Shown here: piece after piece, positions 23,349-32,321 of the stretch | Numbering within the stretch: the first letter of the stretch is position 1 | Layout of the letters: each line of letters begins with the position of its first letter | DNA from: Fibrobacter sp. | GTDB taxonomy: Bacteria > Fibrobacterota > Fibrobacteria > Fibrobacterales > Fibrobacteraceae | Length of the DNA stretch: 34,542 nucleotides | Direction: 5' to 3' | Assembly (NCBI GenBank): GCA_017503015.1 | Contig: JAFVTX010000060.1 | Location: forward strand, 1-34,542 | Made by a program: the position numbers and the translations under genes | The notes under the pieces: generated by a model | The model's database searches: none | What the model saw: only the letters and a program-made list of their open reading frames with translations | What the model was told of the DNA's origin: nothing

Positions 23349-24415
23349 TCCACCTCGTAATTCATGGCGCGTCTGATTTCCTTGATATTGACATCCACCC
23401 CTTCCCTGAGGCTGATAATCCCGGAAACAATTACCGTATCGCCCTTAGAAAGCCCCGACGTTATTTCTACAGAAAAGGGAGTACGAAGCCCTGTCTTCAC
23501 ATGCTTGATATGGGCCTTGCCATTCTGGACAACAAACACATAGGCACCTTCCCTGTCGAGAATCAACGCCTCGGCAGGAATGGTGGTGCTCTTGGTCTTG
23601 CCGGGCTTCATCTGGATGGTGGCGCTCACGTAGCCGCCCGCAATAAGCTTGCCGCTGGAATTATCGACAGAAACCACCACCTGCCGGGTACGGCTGCTTT
23701 CCGAAATGGTGGCATCCAGGGCAGAAACCTTCCCCTTCTTCTCTACATTCCGTTCCTGGTCCTTCAGGGTGACCCGGTCCCCCACCTTCACGCTAGAGGC
23801 ATAACGCTGGGGCACGGCAAAGCGGGCCTTCAATTTTTTCACGTCGCTAAGTTCGGCAACGGGAGCGCCCGCGTTCAGCCACTGGCCTACCGAAACATCC
23901 ACCAAGCCAAGCTTACCCGCAAAGGGGGCCCGAACCTCTGTCTTCTCAATTTGGGCTTTGATATACTCTACACTGGCTTCCGCCGACTGTAGGTTCGCCA
24001 CAGCCGCTTCCAAATCTTCTTGAGTCGCACCTCCCTGCTGGTACAAAGTGCGGGTGCGCTGCTCCCGCTGGGCAGCAAGAGAATAGTTGGACTCCGCCTG
24101 CTTCAGCTGAGCCCTGAGTTCGGAATCGTCCAGCTTGGCAAGGAGAAGCCCCGCAGGCACGCTGGCACCGTCCTTGGCATGAAGTTCTACCAGGCGGCCA
24201 GAAACGGCAGCACTCAAGGAGACGCTGTTGTTCGCCTCCAGAGTAGCCATGGTCTGGAATTCCTGCTTCTGATTCGAGAACTCCGCGATGTAACCCTCTA
24301 CGTTCAGGCTGCGACCGCCCTTCGCAGGCTTTCCGCCTGCTCCCTGAGGAGCGTCCTTGGCAGAACAGGCGACAAGCATCGCGACAGTCAAAAGTAGTAG
24401 GAACAGGTTTCTCAT
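23345..24415 (-). CDS. RND efflux periplasmic adaptor (membrane fusion) lipoprotein
   Basis: The 356-residue protein begins MRNLFLLLLTVAMLVACSAK, a lipoprotein signal with the lipidated Cys at 17. Hallmarks of HlyD/AcrA-type adaptors follow: a lipoyl half (SAAVSGRLVELHAKDGASVPAGLLLAKLDDSELRAQL, spanning residues 65-105), an alpha-hairpin region (QREQRTRTLYQQGGATQEDLE), the second lipoyl half (VRAPFAGKLGLVDVSVGQWL) and a beta-barrel. It links the pump to an outer-membrane channel. I prefer ATG 24415; an in-frame GTG at 24442 would add nine residues ahead of the signal. The upstream palindrome at 24450-24459 may be an operator. Confidence 0.92.
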   Translation of the reverse strand: MRNLFLLLLTVAMLVACSAKDAPQGAGGKPAKGGRSLNVEGYIAEFSNQKQEFQTMATLEANNSVSLSAAVSGRLVELHAKDGASVPAGLLLAKLDDSELRAQLKQAESNYSLAAQREQRTRTLYQQGGATQEDLEAAVANLQSAEASVEYIKAQIEKTEVRAPFAGKLGLVDVSVGQWLNAGAPVAELSDVKKLKARFAVPQRYASSVKVGDRVTLKDQERNVEKKGKVSALDATISESSRTRQVVVSVDNSSGKLIAGGYVSATIQMKPGKTKSTTIPAEALILDREGAYVFVVQNGKAHIKHVKTGLRTPFSVEITSGLSKGDTVIVSGIISLREGVDVNIKEIRRAMNYEVD

Positions 24416-24449
24416 AAAAATTTTCAGGTTTTCAAAAATCACTTATTTA

Positions 24450-24459
24450 GATGATCATC
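24450..24459. promoter_or_regulatory. 10-bp palindrome upstream of the efflux operon
   Basis: GATGATCATC is self-complementary and sits about 35 nt upstream of the adaptor start. It could be a repressor operator. No regulator gene is adjacent. Confidence 0.3.
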
Positions 24460-24480
24460 AAATTCATATGGTTGCAAAAA

Positions 24481-24522
24481 CATCTAATTCCGAGTTCTGT
24501 ATTTCGAATTCTGAATTTCCTC
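24481..24522. repeat. Heptamer array (TTCTGAA/TTCCGAG family)
   Basis: CATCTAA, TTCCGAG, TTCTGTA, TTTCGAA, TTCTGAA, TTTCCTC are in one phase and end at the TGA stop of the gene at 24521-25231. The units match those at 7731-7800 and 29447-29481. Confidence 0.6.
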
Positions 24523-25231
24523 AAAATTTCACGTTCACCAGAAGCCCGCCGCCATCTTCGCCAAACTCCGGCAAGAACTGCATCCGCTCTCCGAAGGACT
24601 TGGATGATGTCTTGCGGTAAATGCGCATGGCGTCTAGCATGGAGACCACACGGTTCAGTACCAGCGCCCCTACCGACACCTGAAAGACAATCCGGCTGAT
24701 GCGGTAGTTCCGCAGGCGGTTCTTGTATTCGTCGATATGTTCCGAAGTCTCGGGATTGTCGCTACTCCCCCAGTCCCACTGGATGTCGTCAGAAAATTCC
24801 TCGTTTGTCGCTTTGCCGGCGCGAATCATGGACTGGTTGTAGTCCTCGTCGTTATCCGGAGATGAATTCTGACCAGCCACGCCGCTACGGCTACGGTAGT
24901 CCCCCACCGTATTCAAAAGCGAAACTTTCTTGCTGGAAGTGTTGAGCCCCGCGTGGCGCACCGCATAATCGTGGGCCGAAGAAATGTAACGCTCCCCTAC
25001 GTAGTAAGACCCCACCGCCGCCATCCAGAGGGCAATGTCAGTCCACATGAAGGGGCGGACCATCTCGCGCTCGTCCAGGTAAAGTTCACCCATGCCGGGC
25101 AAAAGAGCAGAAGCTCCCAATGCCACGGCAAGGCTCTTCTCGCTGTTCTTGCTCACACTTTCGTCAACAGAAATCACCACCTGGGAAAAAGCACAGGCCG
25201 CACAAAACAGAATGGTGAGAAAGAGGCGCAT
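24521..25231 (-). CDS. Secreted membrane protein, DUF5683-like, paralogue of the next gene
   Basis: The 236-residue protein has a signal peptide (MRLFLTILFCAACAFS) and then a segment like the DUF5683/membrane-insert domain: ALGASALLPGMGELYLDERE near residue 38, followed by WTDIALWMAAVGSYYVGERY. A second hydrophobic stretch (RIVFQVSVGALVLNRVVSMLDA, about residue 190) precedes a charged tail. It shares this layout with the product of 25231-26655: a PGxGxLY turn, an ALW helix and a late LN-V-S-DA helix. The function is unknown. Its ATG overlaps the upstream stop by one base (TAATG), so the pair is co-translated. Confidence 0.7.
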   Translation of the reverse strand: MRLFLTILFCAACAFSQVVISVDESVSKNSEKSLAVALGASALLPGMGELYLDEREMVRPFMWTDIALWMAAVGSYYVGERYISSAHDYAVRHAGLNTSSKKVSLLNTVGDYRSRSGVAGQNSSPDNDEDYNQSMIRAGKATNEEFSDDIQWDWGSSDNPETSEHIDEYKNRLRNYRISRIVFQVSVGALVLNRVVSMLDAMRIYRKTSSKSFGERMQFLPEFGEDGGGLLVNVKF

Positions 25232-26655
25232 TAGAATCCCCAGCTGGCCTGGACCCCAACATCAAGCCCATCGAAGAAGCTCATGTAACTTTCGAAATGG
25301 AGCCTGTCGTACCAGGAGACATCTTCGGAGTAAAGTTCCTTGTTGTGGGCGTTGGCCGCAAAGGCCGCATCCACGGCAGAGACCAGATGGTTCAGGATAA
25401 TACCCCCGAAGAACCAAACCTGCAGGTCGGCATAGTCGTTGGCCTTGCTACGCATATCGCGATACTTGGACTGGTTCTTGGACTTGCCAAGAGGAACAAT
25501 TTCATCAACAACGGCCTCTTCCAGAAGCAGGTTCTGACCTAGGGCTACGGAATCCACATCATCCCAACCAAGCACATAGGACCTTTCGCTCACCAATTGA
25601 TAAACACTGGAGTTGTCGTAGAAGTTCTTCTGGCTTGCAATTTCTTGACCTAGAGATTGCGGATTCGTCACAGAAAAACGATCCGTATGGGCCTTGTCAT
25701 TGGTAAAGAGCTTGCCCTTGGTGTAACAGCCCGAAGCGTTTGCGTCACCATAAATTGCCTTGCAGAAATCTTCCCGGCTGGTCATGTAGCGGGTCTCGAA
25801 CCGAGATTCTTCCGTTTCATCTGAAAGCTGATTCAAGTAGATGTCGCGCATCTGGGATTCGTAGCGGCCAATGGAGAAATGATTTTTGGCAAATTTCTTG
25901 TACTTGTTCACCTGCTTGTCGTACTTGTAAACGGTAAAGTAATACCAGCCACCCCAGAGGGCTGCCTCAAGAGCGAGGTAGACCGCACCGCGGGCGTAGT
26001 TGAAGGTAGAGCCACCTACATAAAGCTGGCCCGAACCGGGAACCACCAACGACATGAACAGGGCCTTACGAGGACTCCGGTACTTGCCTTTCATTTCGTC
26101 AATACTGTGGACCTTCGAGACCTTCACCGGGCCAAGCAGGTCGCGACGGCTGATGCTGCTGGAAGACGGGACGACCGCAACCTCAATTGAGCTGGACGAA
26201 ACTTGTGAACTGGAAGATGCCTCGGAACTTGAAGACTCGACCGAGCTGGAGGATATAGCCGAGCTAGACGACACCTCTGAACTAGAAGACAAGCTATCCT
26301 GGGGAACTTCGCTGGACGAGGACAGTTGCAGAGAATCCGCCACAACGCTGCTGGAAGACTGCTGAAGGGTATCTGCCACGGCGATACTCGAACTAGACTG
26401 TACAGAGCTAGACAACGCTTCGGAACTGGAGGATTCCTGAACAGCGACACTGGAGCTGGAAACGACACTACTAGAAGATACTGCTGCAGAACTAGACAAG
26501 ACTTCCGAGCTTGAACTCTGGGCCGTCACCGCCGCCTCGCTGGACTGGGCGGCCTCTGTTTCCGCCTCGAATTCCGCAAACAGGTCGCGGGGCTGGGCAA
26601 ACGCCGATACCGCCAAAAGACTCGCCACGCAGGCGATAAAAGAAAACTTGCGCAT
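25231..26655 (-). CDS. Serine-rich secreted protein with DUF5683-like domain
   Basis: This 474-residue protein has a signal peptide (MRKFSFIACVASLLAVSAFA) and a linker of about 130 residues (about 35-170) made of SSSSE, SSSSV and SSSS-A/I blocks. The serine codons are mixed (TCC, TCT, TCG, TCA, AGC, AGT), so selection holds the protein sequence and it is not a simple DNA slippage tract. The rest has SLVVPGSGQLYVGGSTF (about residue 205), ALWGGWYYFTVYKYDKQ and a C-terminal GGIILNHLVSAVDAAFAAN, matching its smaller neighbour. Serine linkers are common in Fibrobacter secreted proteins. The function is unknown; an envelope-spanning or glycosylated role is a guess. Confidence 0.75.
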   Translation of the reverse strand: MRKFSFIACVASLLAVSAFAQPRDLFAEFEAETEAAQSSEAAVTAQSSSSEVLSSSAAVSSSSVVSSSSVAVQESSSSEALSSSVQSSSSIAVADTLQQSSSSVVADSLQLSSSSEVPQDSLSSSSEVSSSSAISSSSVESSSSEASSSSQVSSSSIEVAVVPSSSSISRRDLLGPVKVSKVHSIDEMKGKYRSPRKALFMSLVVPGSGQLYVGGSTFNYARGAVYLALEAALWGGWYYFTVYKYDKQVNKYKKFAKNHFSIGRYESQMRDIYLNQLSDETEESRFETRYMTSREDFCKAIYGDANASGCYTKGKLFTNDKAHTDRFSVTNPQSLGQEIASQKNFYDNSSVYQLVSERSYVLGWDDVDSVALGQNLLLEEAVVDEIVPLGKSKNQSKYRDMRSKANDYADLQVWFFGGIILNHLVSAVDAAFAANAHNKELYSEDVSWYDRLHFESYMSFFDGLDVGVQASWGF

Positions 26656-26685
26656 ACGGAAATAAAATAGAAAATTAGGTAAAGC

Positions 26686-26741
26686 GAGTTACGCCCTGCG
26701 GGCTAGTTACTAGTTACTAACTACGCCCTACGGGATAGTTT
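26686..26741. repeat. Heptamer array (TTACTAG/CTACGCC units)
   Basis: GAGTTAC, GCCCTGC, GGGCTAG, TTACTAG, TTACTAA, CTACGCC, CTACGGG, ATAGTTT read in one phase. Half the units match the TACTAGT array at 11125 and half form a second variant, so the array is a mosaic. It occupies the spacer between rplI and the serine-rich gene. Confidence 0.65.
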
Positions 26742-26748
26742 ACAGACA

Positions 26749-26778
26749 AAAAAACCGCCCCCGAAGGAGCGGCTTTTT
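26749..26778 (-). terminator. Terminator of the rpsF-rpsR-rplI operon
   Basis: On the minus strand CCGCTCC pairs with GGGGCGG (7 bp, one G.U) around a TTCG tetraloop and is followed by seven T. It lies 25 nt beyond the rplI stop. Confidence 0.85.
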
Positions 26779-26802
26779 AAGATTTCTAGCAGTCCGAGAG
26801 AA

Positions 26803-27252
26803 TTAAGCCTTCTCAGCGACTACCCAAACCTTGACCTGAGCTTCAACATCGCTGAACACCTTGATAGCGACGGTGTAAACACCGAGCTGCTTGATGGGTT
26901 CGTCGAGCTGAACCTGGGCGCGGCTAATCTTGACGCCGGCCTTGGTGATAGCTTCGGCAATGTCGCCTGCAGTGACGGAACCGTAGAGGCGTTCGCCTTC
27001 CACAACCTTGCGTTCCAGGTTGACGGAAATCTGAGCGAGCTTGGCGGCAACGTCGCCGGCAGCAGCGAGTTCCTTCTGGAACTGGGCTTCGAGGGCGGCA
27101 CGGTTGGTTTCAATCTGGAGCTTCGCTTCCTTGGTAGCACGCACGGCGAGCTTGCGAGGGAACAGGTAGTTACGGGCGTAACCGTCCTTAACCTTCACGA
27201 CGTCGAGCATCTTGCCCAGGTGAGGAACATTGGCCTTAAGAATAATTTCCAT
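26803..27252 (-). CDS. rplI: 50S ribosomal protein L9
   Basis: L9 binds 23S rRNA at the base of the L1 stalk. The 149-residue protein starts MEIILKANVPHLGKMLDVVKVKDGYARNYLFP, spanning the N-terminal rRNA-binding domain, with the long connecting helix at residues 41-75 and the C-terminal domain (GERLYGSVTAGDIAEAI) after that. It is third in rpsF-rpsR-rplI, with a 16-nt gap after rpsR and AGGAGG about 8 nt before its start. The operon terminator follows. Confidence 0.97.
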   Translation of the reverse strand: MEIILKANVPHLGKMLDVVKVKDGYARNYLFPRKLAVRATKEAKLQIETNRAALEAQFQKELAAAGDVAAKLAQISVNLERKVVEGERLYGSVTAGDIAEAITKAGVKISRAQVQLDEPIKQLGVYTVAIKVFSDVEAQVKVWVVAEKA

Positions 27253-27268
27253 AGTCTAGTTCCTCCTA

Positions 27269-27520
27269 TTAGCGAACGCTGTCCGATACAAAGGGGAGAA
27301 TCGCCATCTGACGAGCACGCTTGATAGCCTCGTTCAGCATGCGCTGGTACTTGGCAGAGGTGCCGGAGATGCGGCGAGGAATGATCTTGCCGCGTTCGGA
27401 GATGAAGCGGCGGAGAGTCTTCTCGTCCTTGTAGTCGATAAACTTGACATTGTTTTCCGTGAACCAGCAAGTCTTCTTGCGGCGGATACGGGGTGCCTGT
27501 TTCTTATCTTCAAAAGCCAT
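27269..27520 (-). CDS. rpsR: 30S ribosomal protein S18
   Basis: S18 pairs with S6 on the central domain of 16S rRNA. The 83-residue protein has the conserved [20 protein letters not shown] split over residues 27-48, followed by [20 protein letters not shown] and the end RQMAILPFV. Its ATG overlaps the rpsF stop by one base (TAATG). No ssb gene lies between rpsF and rpsR, unlike Firmicutes. Confidence 0.97.
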   Translation of the reverse strand: MAFEDKKQAPRIRRKKTCWFTENNVKFIDYKDEKTLRRFISERGKIIPRRISGTSAKYQRMLNEAIKRARQMAILPFVSDSVR

Positions 27521-27891
27521 TATTCAGCCTCCCCTTCTTCTGCGTCAACCGGAATGATTTCTTCGGTGGACTGAGCCATATCCTGGTTGTAAACGATTTC
27601 GCTCATGGGATAGTCCACGAGGGTCATCCAGCGGAGAGCGTTTTCGTTGAGCTTGAGAGCGGCTTCCATGTTTGCCACTACGGCGGCTTCGGCCTTGTAG
27701 TAGAAAATCACGTAGTAGCCGTGCTGGCGCTTCTTGATGGTATAGGCGAGCTTGCGCTTGCCCCAATCGTCGCGGCGGAGAATTTCGCCACCGCCGTTGG
27801 TGATCATGGAGGCGATGTTCTCGACTTCGGCATTGATAGCGTCGTCGGAGATCATGGCATCGATAATCACCATGGTTTCGTACTGTCTCAT
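27520..27891 (-). CDS. rpsF: 30S ribosomal protein S6
   Basis: S6 binds 16S rRNA as a heterodimer with S18. I start at ATG 27891 (123 residues), where [17 protein letters not shown] matches the family; the open frame further upstream is leader. The ferredoxin-like fold is visible: [20 protein letters not shown] (about residue 42) and [14 protein letters not shown] (about 75). A glutamate-rich tail ([14 protein letters not shown]) resembles the acidic tails of many S6 proteins. GGGACT precedes the start by 5 nt. A strong promoter and an inverted repeat lie upstream. Confidence 0.97.
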   Translation of the reverse strand: MRQYETMVIIDAMISDDAINAEVENIASMITNGGGEILRRDDWGKRKLAYTIKKRQHGYYVIFYYKAEAAVVANMEAALKLNENALRWMTLVDYPMSEIVYNQDMAQSTEEIIPVDAEEGEAE

Positions 27892-27917
27892 AATGAGTCC
27901 CTTTGGTCTTTCGCCCA

Positions 27918-27966
27918 GGTCCACCATTGGCCCTGGGAGGGTTCCGGCCTTAAAAACCGGTGGACC
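27918..27966 (-). promoter_or_regulatory. Inverted repeat in the rpsF leader, candidate S6:S18 control element
   Basis: GGTCCACC and GGTGGACC (27959-27966 and 27918-27925) are perfect 8-bp arms around a C/G-rich interior that contains CCGG and CCCT/AGGG elements. Many rpsF leaders carry a hairpin with a bulged CCG bound by S6:S18. Here the first arm would begin at or just before the predicted transcription start, so it may instead be a DNA operator, or the start is further upstream. Confidence 0.4.
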
Positions 27967-27967
27967 A

Positions 27968-27995
27968 AATATAGAAAAAAGGGGCCTTTTGTCAA
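27968..27995 (-). promoter_or_regulatory. Promoter of the rpsF operon
   Basis: On the minus strand TTGACA (27995-27990) and TATATT (27973-27968) are separated by 16 nt, a near-consensus sigma-70-type promoter. The same TTGACA-16-TATATT arrangement drives tRNA-Arg at 32820-32847. Confidence 0.8.
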
Positions 27996-28004
27996 ACCCC
28001 GGGG

Positions 28005-28820
28005 CTAAATTCCCAGGGTAAACCCGAAAATCAGGGCCCTGTTCCAATCCGAGACCCCCCTGTGAAAATACCTCTGGAAGCCTCCTTCCACGGTAAACCA
28101 CAGGGAATAGGTGTTCTTTTGGGCCCAATCCCAGACACTCCGCAAATTGAAGCCCAAACCGGGGGTCATGGTCAGGAGCTGGGAATTGTTAAAGTTATGC
28201 TCGTAATGGACGGCCCCGAAAACCCCAAGGTATTTGGGGAACGCATACCCCATGCCAAACTCCAGCCCCGCCGAAAAGCCGTCCAGGGAGAACATCTTTT
28301 CGCAGTTGGTCGCCTTTATCGCAGAATCCGCCACCGAGGCGATTTCATCATCGTCGATATCGTCAATGTCGTCCCCATCCTTGGAGCGGTTCTTCCACTG
28401 CTCCCGAAGCTCCGAAATGTCCGTAGTTTCTAGCCCCACCAGAGGAGAAAGGTACATGGAAAAGTTTGAAAAAGACAGGTGGAACTTGCCGGACAGGCGG
28501 TACCGCTGGTACAAGACCGAAGTCCTGGAGTCCATCTCACCGCCGAAAAACCGGACTTCCACCCCTCCCGAAAACCAAGGCGTATAGAAGTAGTCCGCCT
28601 GACCCTGCCAGATTCCAACACAGTCGCATTTCTCGCTGGCGTCAAACACGCCCATGCCGATACCCACCGTAAAGCCCTTGCCCGTGTAGGCAGACTGTTT
28701 CGGGAGTGGTATGTCGGAAACGCTGTCCGCAGATTCGGCGGCAAACGCAAAGGAAACCCCTGCCAAAAGCAGGATTATGGCATAACGCGCAAACACAGGT
28801 AAAATGTACAAAAATTGCAC
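28005..28820 (-). CDS. Secreted beta-barrel-like outer membrane protein
   Basis: The protein (271 residues from GTG 28820) has a signal peptide ending LLLAGVSFAFA and alternating hydrophobic, aromatic strands (KGFTVGIGMGVFDAS, GGVEVRFFGGEMDSR, FSMYLSPLVGLET, SAGLEFGMGYAF, GLGFNLRSVWDW, FGFTLGI at the C-terminus), consistent with an outer-membrane beta-barrel. An unusual acidic loop (DGDDIDDIDDDE, about residue 150) lies between strands. No ATG is available; GTG 28796 would give a tidier signal peptide (MFARYAIILLLAG) and may be the true start. The function is unknown. The gene is divergent from a thioredoxin-fold gene 83 nt away. Confidence 0.7.
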   Translation of the reverse strand: MQFLYILPVFARYAIILLLAGVSFAFAAESADSVSDIPLPKQSAYTGKGFTVGIGMGVFDASEKCDCVGIWQGQADYFYTPWFSGGVEVRFFGGEMDSRTSVLYQRYRLSGKFHLSFSNFSMYLSPLVGLETTDISELREQWKNRSKDGDDIDDIDDDEIASVADSAIKATNCEKMFSLDGFSAGLEFGMGYAFPKYLGVFGAVHYEHNFNNSQLLTMTPGLGFNLRSVWDWAQKNTYSLWFTVEGGFQRYFHRGVSDWNRALIFGFTLGI

Positions 28821-28903
28821 AAAAATCGTCTCTTTTTCATTTTGCCGTGCTTTTCCAATGGAAATTTCGTATTTTAGGGTTTATACTAGGAGTTTTATCG
28901 CCA

Positions 28904-29446
28904 ATGCTCAAACGCTTTTTCGCTCTCGTGACCCTGACTGCCGGACTTTGTTTTGCACAACTCGCCGCCGAACCCAAGGTGGCAGACGTCCAGCTCATGC
29001 AAGATTCTACAACCCATGCCCCCATGAAGATGGACTTTTCCAAGCCCCTGGTGGGTATCAACGATCCTGGCATCCTGTTCAGCCATTTCAGCAACCGTCC
29101 GCTGCTCATCTACTACTTCAGCCCCAAATGCCCCCACTGCCAGCGGCATTTTCCCGAAATCCAGGACCTGATGAAGGAGTATGAATCCGCAGGCCTTACG
29201 GGTATTGCCATCGGCCTTGGCGGCGGCATCAAGAAAAACGACATCCGCATGTTCATTGACCAGTTCCACGCCGTGATTCCCGTGTTCCAGGACGCAAACA
29301 GCAAGTTCGGTCCGGCTTACGGCACGGGCTACATCCCGGTGCTCTACTTTGTCCAGAGTGACGGCACCTTCTACCGCTATGAGACTTTGGACGAAGCCAA
29401 CATGAACCACCTGAAGGCTACGCTGAACAAGGTGTTGAAGAAGTAA
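28904..29446 (+). CDS. Exported thioredoxin-fold protein (TlpA/ResA-like)
   Basis: The 180-residue protein has a signal peptide (MLKRFFALVTLTAGLCFA) and one thioredoxin fold. The redox motif CPHC sits in YYFSPKCPHCQRHFPEI near residue 72, followed by GTGYIPVLYFVQSDGTFYRY with the cis-proline after Ile near residue 146. It should act outside the cytoplasm on protein disulfides or cytochrome c maturation, though reductase or oxidase cannot be told apart. ATG 28904 has AGGAG 12 nt upstream. It is a single-gene unit, followed by a heptamer array and a terminator. Confidence 0.85.
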   Translation: MLKRFFALVTLTAGLCFAQLAAEPKVADVQLMQDSTTHAPMKMDFSKPLVGINDPGILFSHFSNRPLLIYYFSPKCPHCQRHFPEIQDLMKEYESAGLTGIAIGLGGGIKKNDIRMFIDQFHAVIPVFQDANSKFGPAYGTGYIPVLYFVQSDGTFYRYETLDEANMNHLKATLNKVLKK

Positions 29447-29481
29447 TTCGGATTTTTGAATTCGGAGTTCGGAGTTTATAG
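29447..29481. repeat. Heptamer array (TTCGGAG family)
   Basis: TTCGGAT, TTTTGAA, TTCGGAG, TTCGGAG, TTTATAG start at the base after the TAA stop of the thioredoxin-fold gene. They match the units at 7731-7800 and 24481-24522. Confidence 0.6.
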
Positions 29482-29552
29482 CTTAAGATAATCAAGCTCT
29501 CTTCCTCCAGGGGTTACAGAACTTCGCTCGCAAAAAAGATTTAAGCAGCAGA

Positions 29553-29583
29553 AAACCCGGGCCTTTCGGTCCGGGTTTCTGTT
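29553..29583. terminator. Bidirectional terminator between convergent genes
   Basis: AAACCCGGGCC pairs with GGTCCGGGTTT (11 bp, one wobble) around TTTC on the plus strand (GAAA tetraloop on the minus strand). T-rich sequence follows on both strands. It separates the thioredoxin-fold gene from groEL. Confidence 0.85.
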
Positions 29584-29620
29584 TTAAGGAGAAAATGATT
29601 GTTCTCTTGACCGGCGACGA

Positions 29621-31270
<1,650 letters not shown>

Positions 31271-31287
31271 TTATAAACTTTTTTTGA

Positions 31288-31569
31288 TTAGAGCGTCGCG
31301 ATGACGTCCGGTTCCTTCACGATGAGGTAGTTTTCGCCGTCGACGGTGACTTCGGTGCCGCTGTACTTGCCGTAGAGCACCACGTCGCCCACCTTGACTT
31401 CCATGGGGACGATTTCGCCCTTGTCGTTCTTGCGGCCTGGGCCCACGGCCACGACCTTGCCCTGCATGGGCTTTTCCTTGGCGTTATCCGGAATAAAGAG
31501 ACCCGAGGAGGTCTTCTGTTCGGCTTCTGCCGGCTTGACAACAATTCGATCTGCTAAAGGCTTGATCAT
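31288..31569 (-). CDS. groES: Co-chaperonin GroES (10 kDa)
   Basis: GroES caps GroEL. The 93-residue protein starts [34 protein letters not shown], covering the mobile loop at residues 17-32, followed by GKVVAVGPG and [14 protein letters not shown], and ends [19 protein letters not shown] lies about 5 nt before ATG. The 329 nt upstream lack a CIRCE element; several palindromes there are listed separately. Confidence 0.97.
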   Translation of the reverse strand: MIKPLADRIVVKPAEAEQKTSSGLFIPDNAKEKPMQGKVVAVGPGRKNDKGEIVPMEVKVGDVVLYGKYSGTEVTVDGENYLIVKEPDVIATL

Positions 31570-31898
31570 TTTTCTTTTCCTTTTTTGCGGACGGCCGCTT
31601 TCGCGGGGCCCTTTGTTTAAACACTGCCCAGAAGGGCGTTTTTGTTTTCGCCATCAAATCAGCAATTTCCGTGCCAAAACTTGCAAGTTCCATATCAAGG
31701 GGCGAAAACCGCGTTATGCTCCCCGATAACGACAAACGAGCTTCCGATTTATGGTGTTTTCTGGCCAAATTCCCGATTTTTGGCAAAAAAATTGCTACTT
31801 AGGAAACAAGCCCACCTAAAATCCCATTTCACCTAGATTTTTAACGTTTAATTTTGAAACATGTCTTCATGGCGTTTCAAATTTAACCACTTTGGGCC
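31570..31898. promoter_or_regulatory. groESL upstream region with palindromes, no gene
   Basis: This 329-nt gap carries no gene I can support. It contains the perfect palindrome AACTTGCAAGTT (31678-31689), an inverted repeat GCCAAA-N9-TTTGGC (31764-31769 and 31779-31784) with the spacing of CIRCE but not its sequence, and TTTGAAAC/GTTTCAAA (31853-31860 and 31874-31881) just past the XRE stop. The CIRCE sequence TTAGCACTC-N9-GAGTGCTAA is absent. These sites could mediate heat-shock or other control of groESL. Confidence 0.4.
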
Positions 31899-32246
31899 CT
31901 AGCCCCGAAGTTGTTTTATGTATTCCGCACTGCGGACCTTGTCGGCCGCCAGCAGGACCTCCTTCCTGGAAAGCCTCCTCAGCTTTTCTTCCATGCTACG
32001 ATACTCCCTTTCGTAGATGGAACGAAATTTCTCCGTCATTTCTACCGGAGAAATACCCAAACCCCGAGCCAGAAGGCAAAAACTTTCGAATGAGGGAATG
32101 CGCTTGCCGCTTTCCATCATGGAAATGAATTGCCTCGTCAAACCTGATTCCATGGACAGCTGTTTCTGAGATATAAATGACTCCTTTCTCGTCCGCAGCA
32201 CCAGTTTTTGGAATGCTATGCAAAAGATATCGTGATTGTGAGTCAT
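31899..32246 (-). CDS. XRE-family helix-turn-helix regulator
   Basis: The 115-residue protein has one Cro/CI-type DNA-binding domain at residues about 10-70: FQKLVLRTRKESFISQKQLS, then SGLTRQFISMMESGKRIPSF with the recognition helix, and LLARGLGISPVEM. The C-terminal 40 residues are a charged helix (EREYRSMEEKLRRLSRKEV). It is a single gene between groES and the tRNA-Arg block. Inverted repeats at 32254-32264 and 32311-32321, one overlapping the likely -10, suggest autoregulation. Its target beyond itself is unknown. Confidence 0.85.
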   Translation of the reverse strand: MTHNHDIFCIAFQKLVLRTRKESFISQKQLSMESGLTRQFISMMESGKRIPSFESFCLLARGLGISPVEMTEKFRSIYEREYRSMEEKLRRLSRKEVLLAADKVRSAEYIKQLRG

Positions 32247-32253
32247 GGCGCCA

Positions 32254-32321
32254 ATTTTATCAAATCATGACGGGGAATCGTGCAAACAATTGTTACCAAA
32301 TTACTACGATTTTGATAAAAT
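32254..32321 (-). promoter_or_regulatory. XRE gene promoter with paired operator-like sites
   Basis: ATTTTATCAAA (32254-32264) and TTTGATAAAAT (32311-32321) are exact 11-bp inverted copies flanking the start region of the XRE gene. On the minus strand TTGCAC, 17 nt and TGATAA form a plausible promoter whose -10 lies in the near site. AACAATTGTT (32285-32294) is a further palindrome between them. Confidence 0.5.

Noticed and set aside
25231-26655. Serine tract as a microsatellite or phase-variable repeat
   Set aside because: Serine codons are mixed and the repeat exists at protein level, not as a uniform DNA repeat prone to slippage.
31570-31898. A CIRCE/HrcA operator upstream of groES
   Set aside because: No TTAGCACTC-N9-GAGTGCTAA or close variant is present on either strand.
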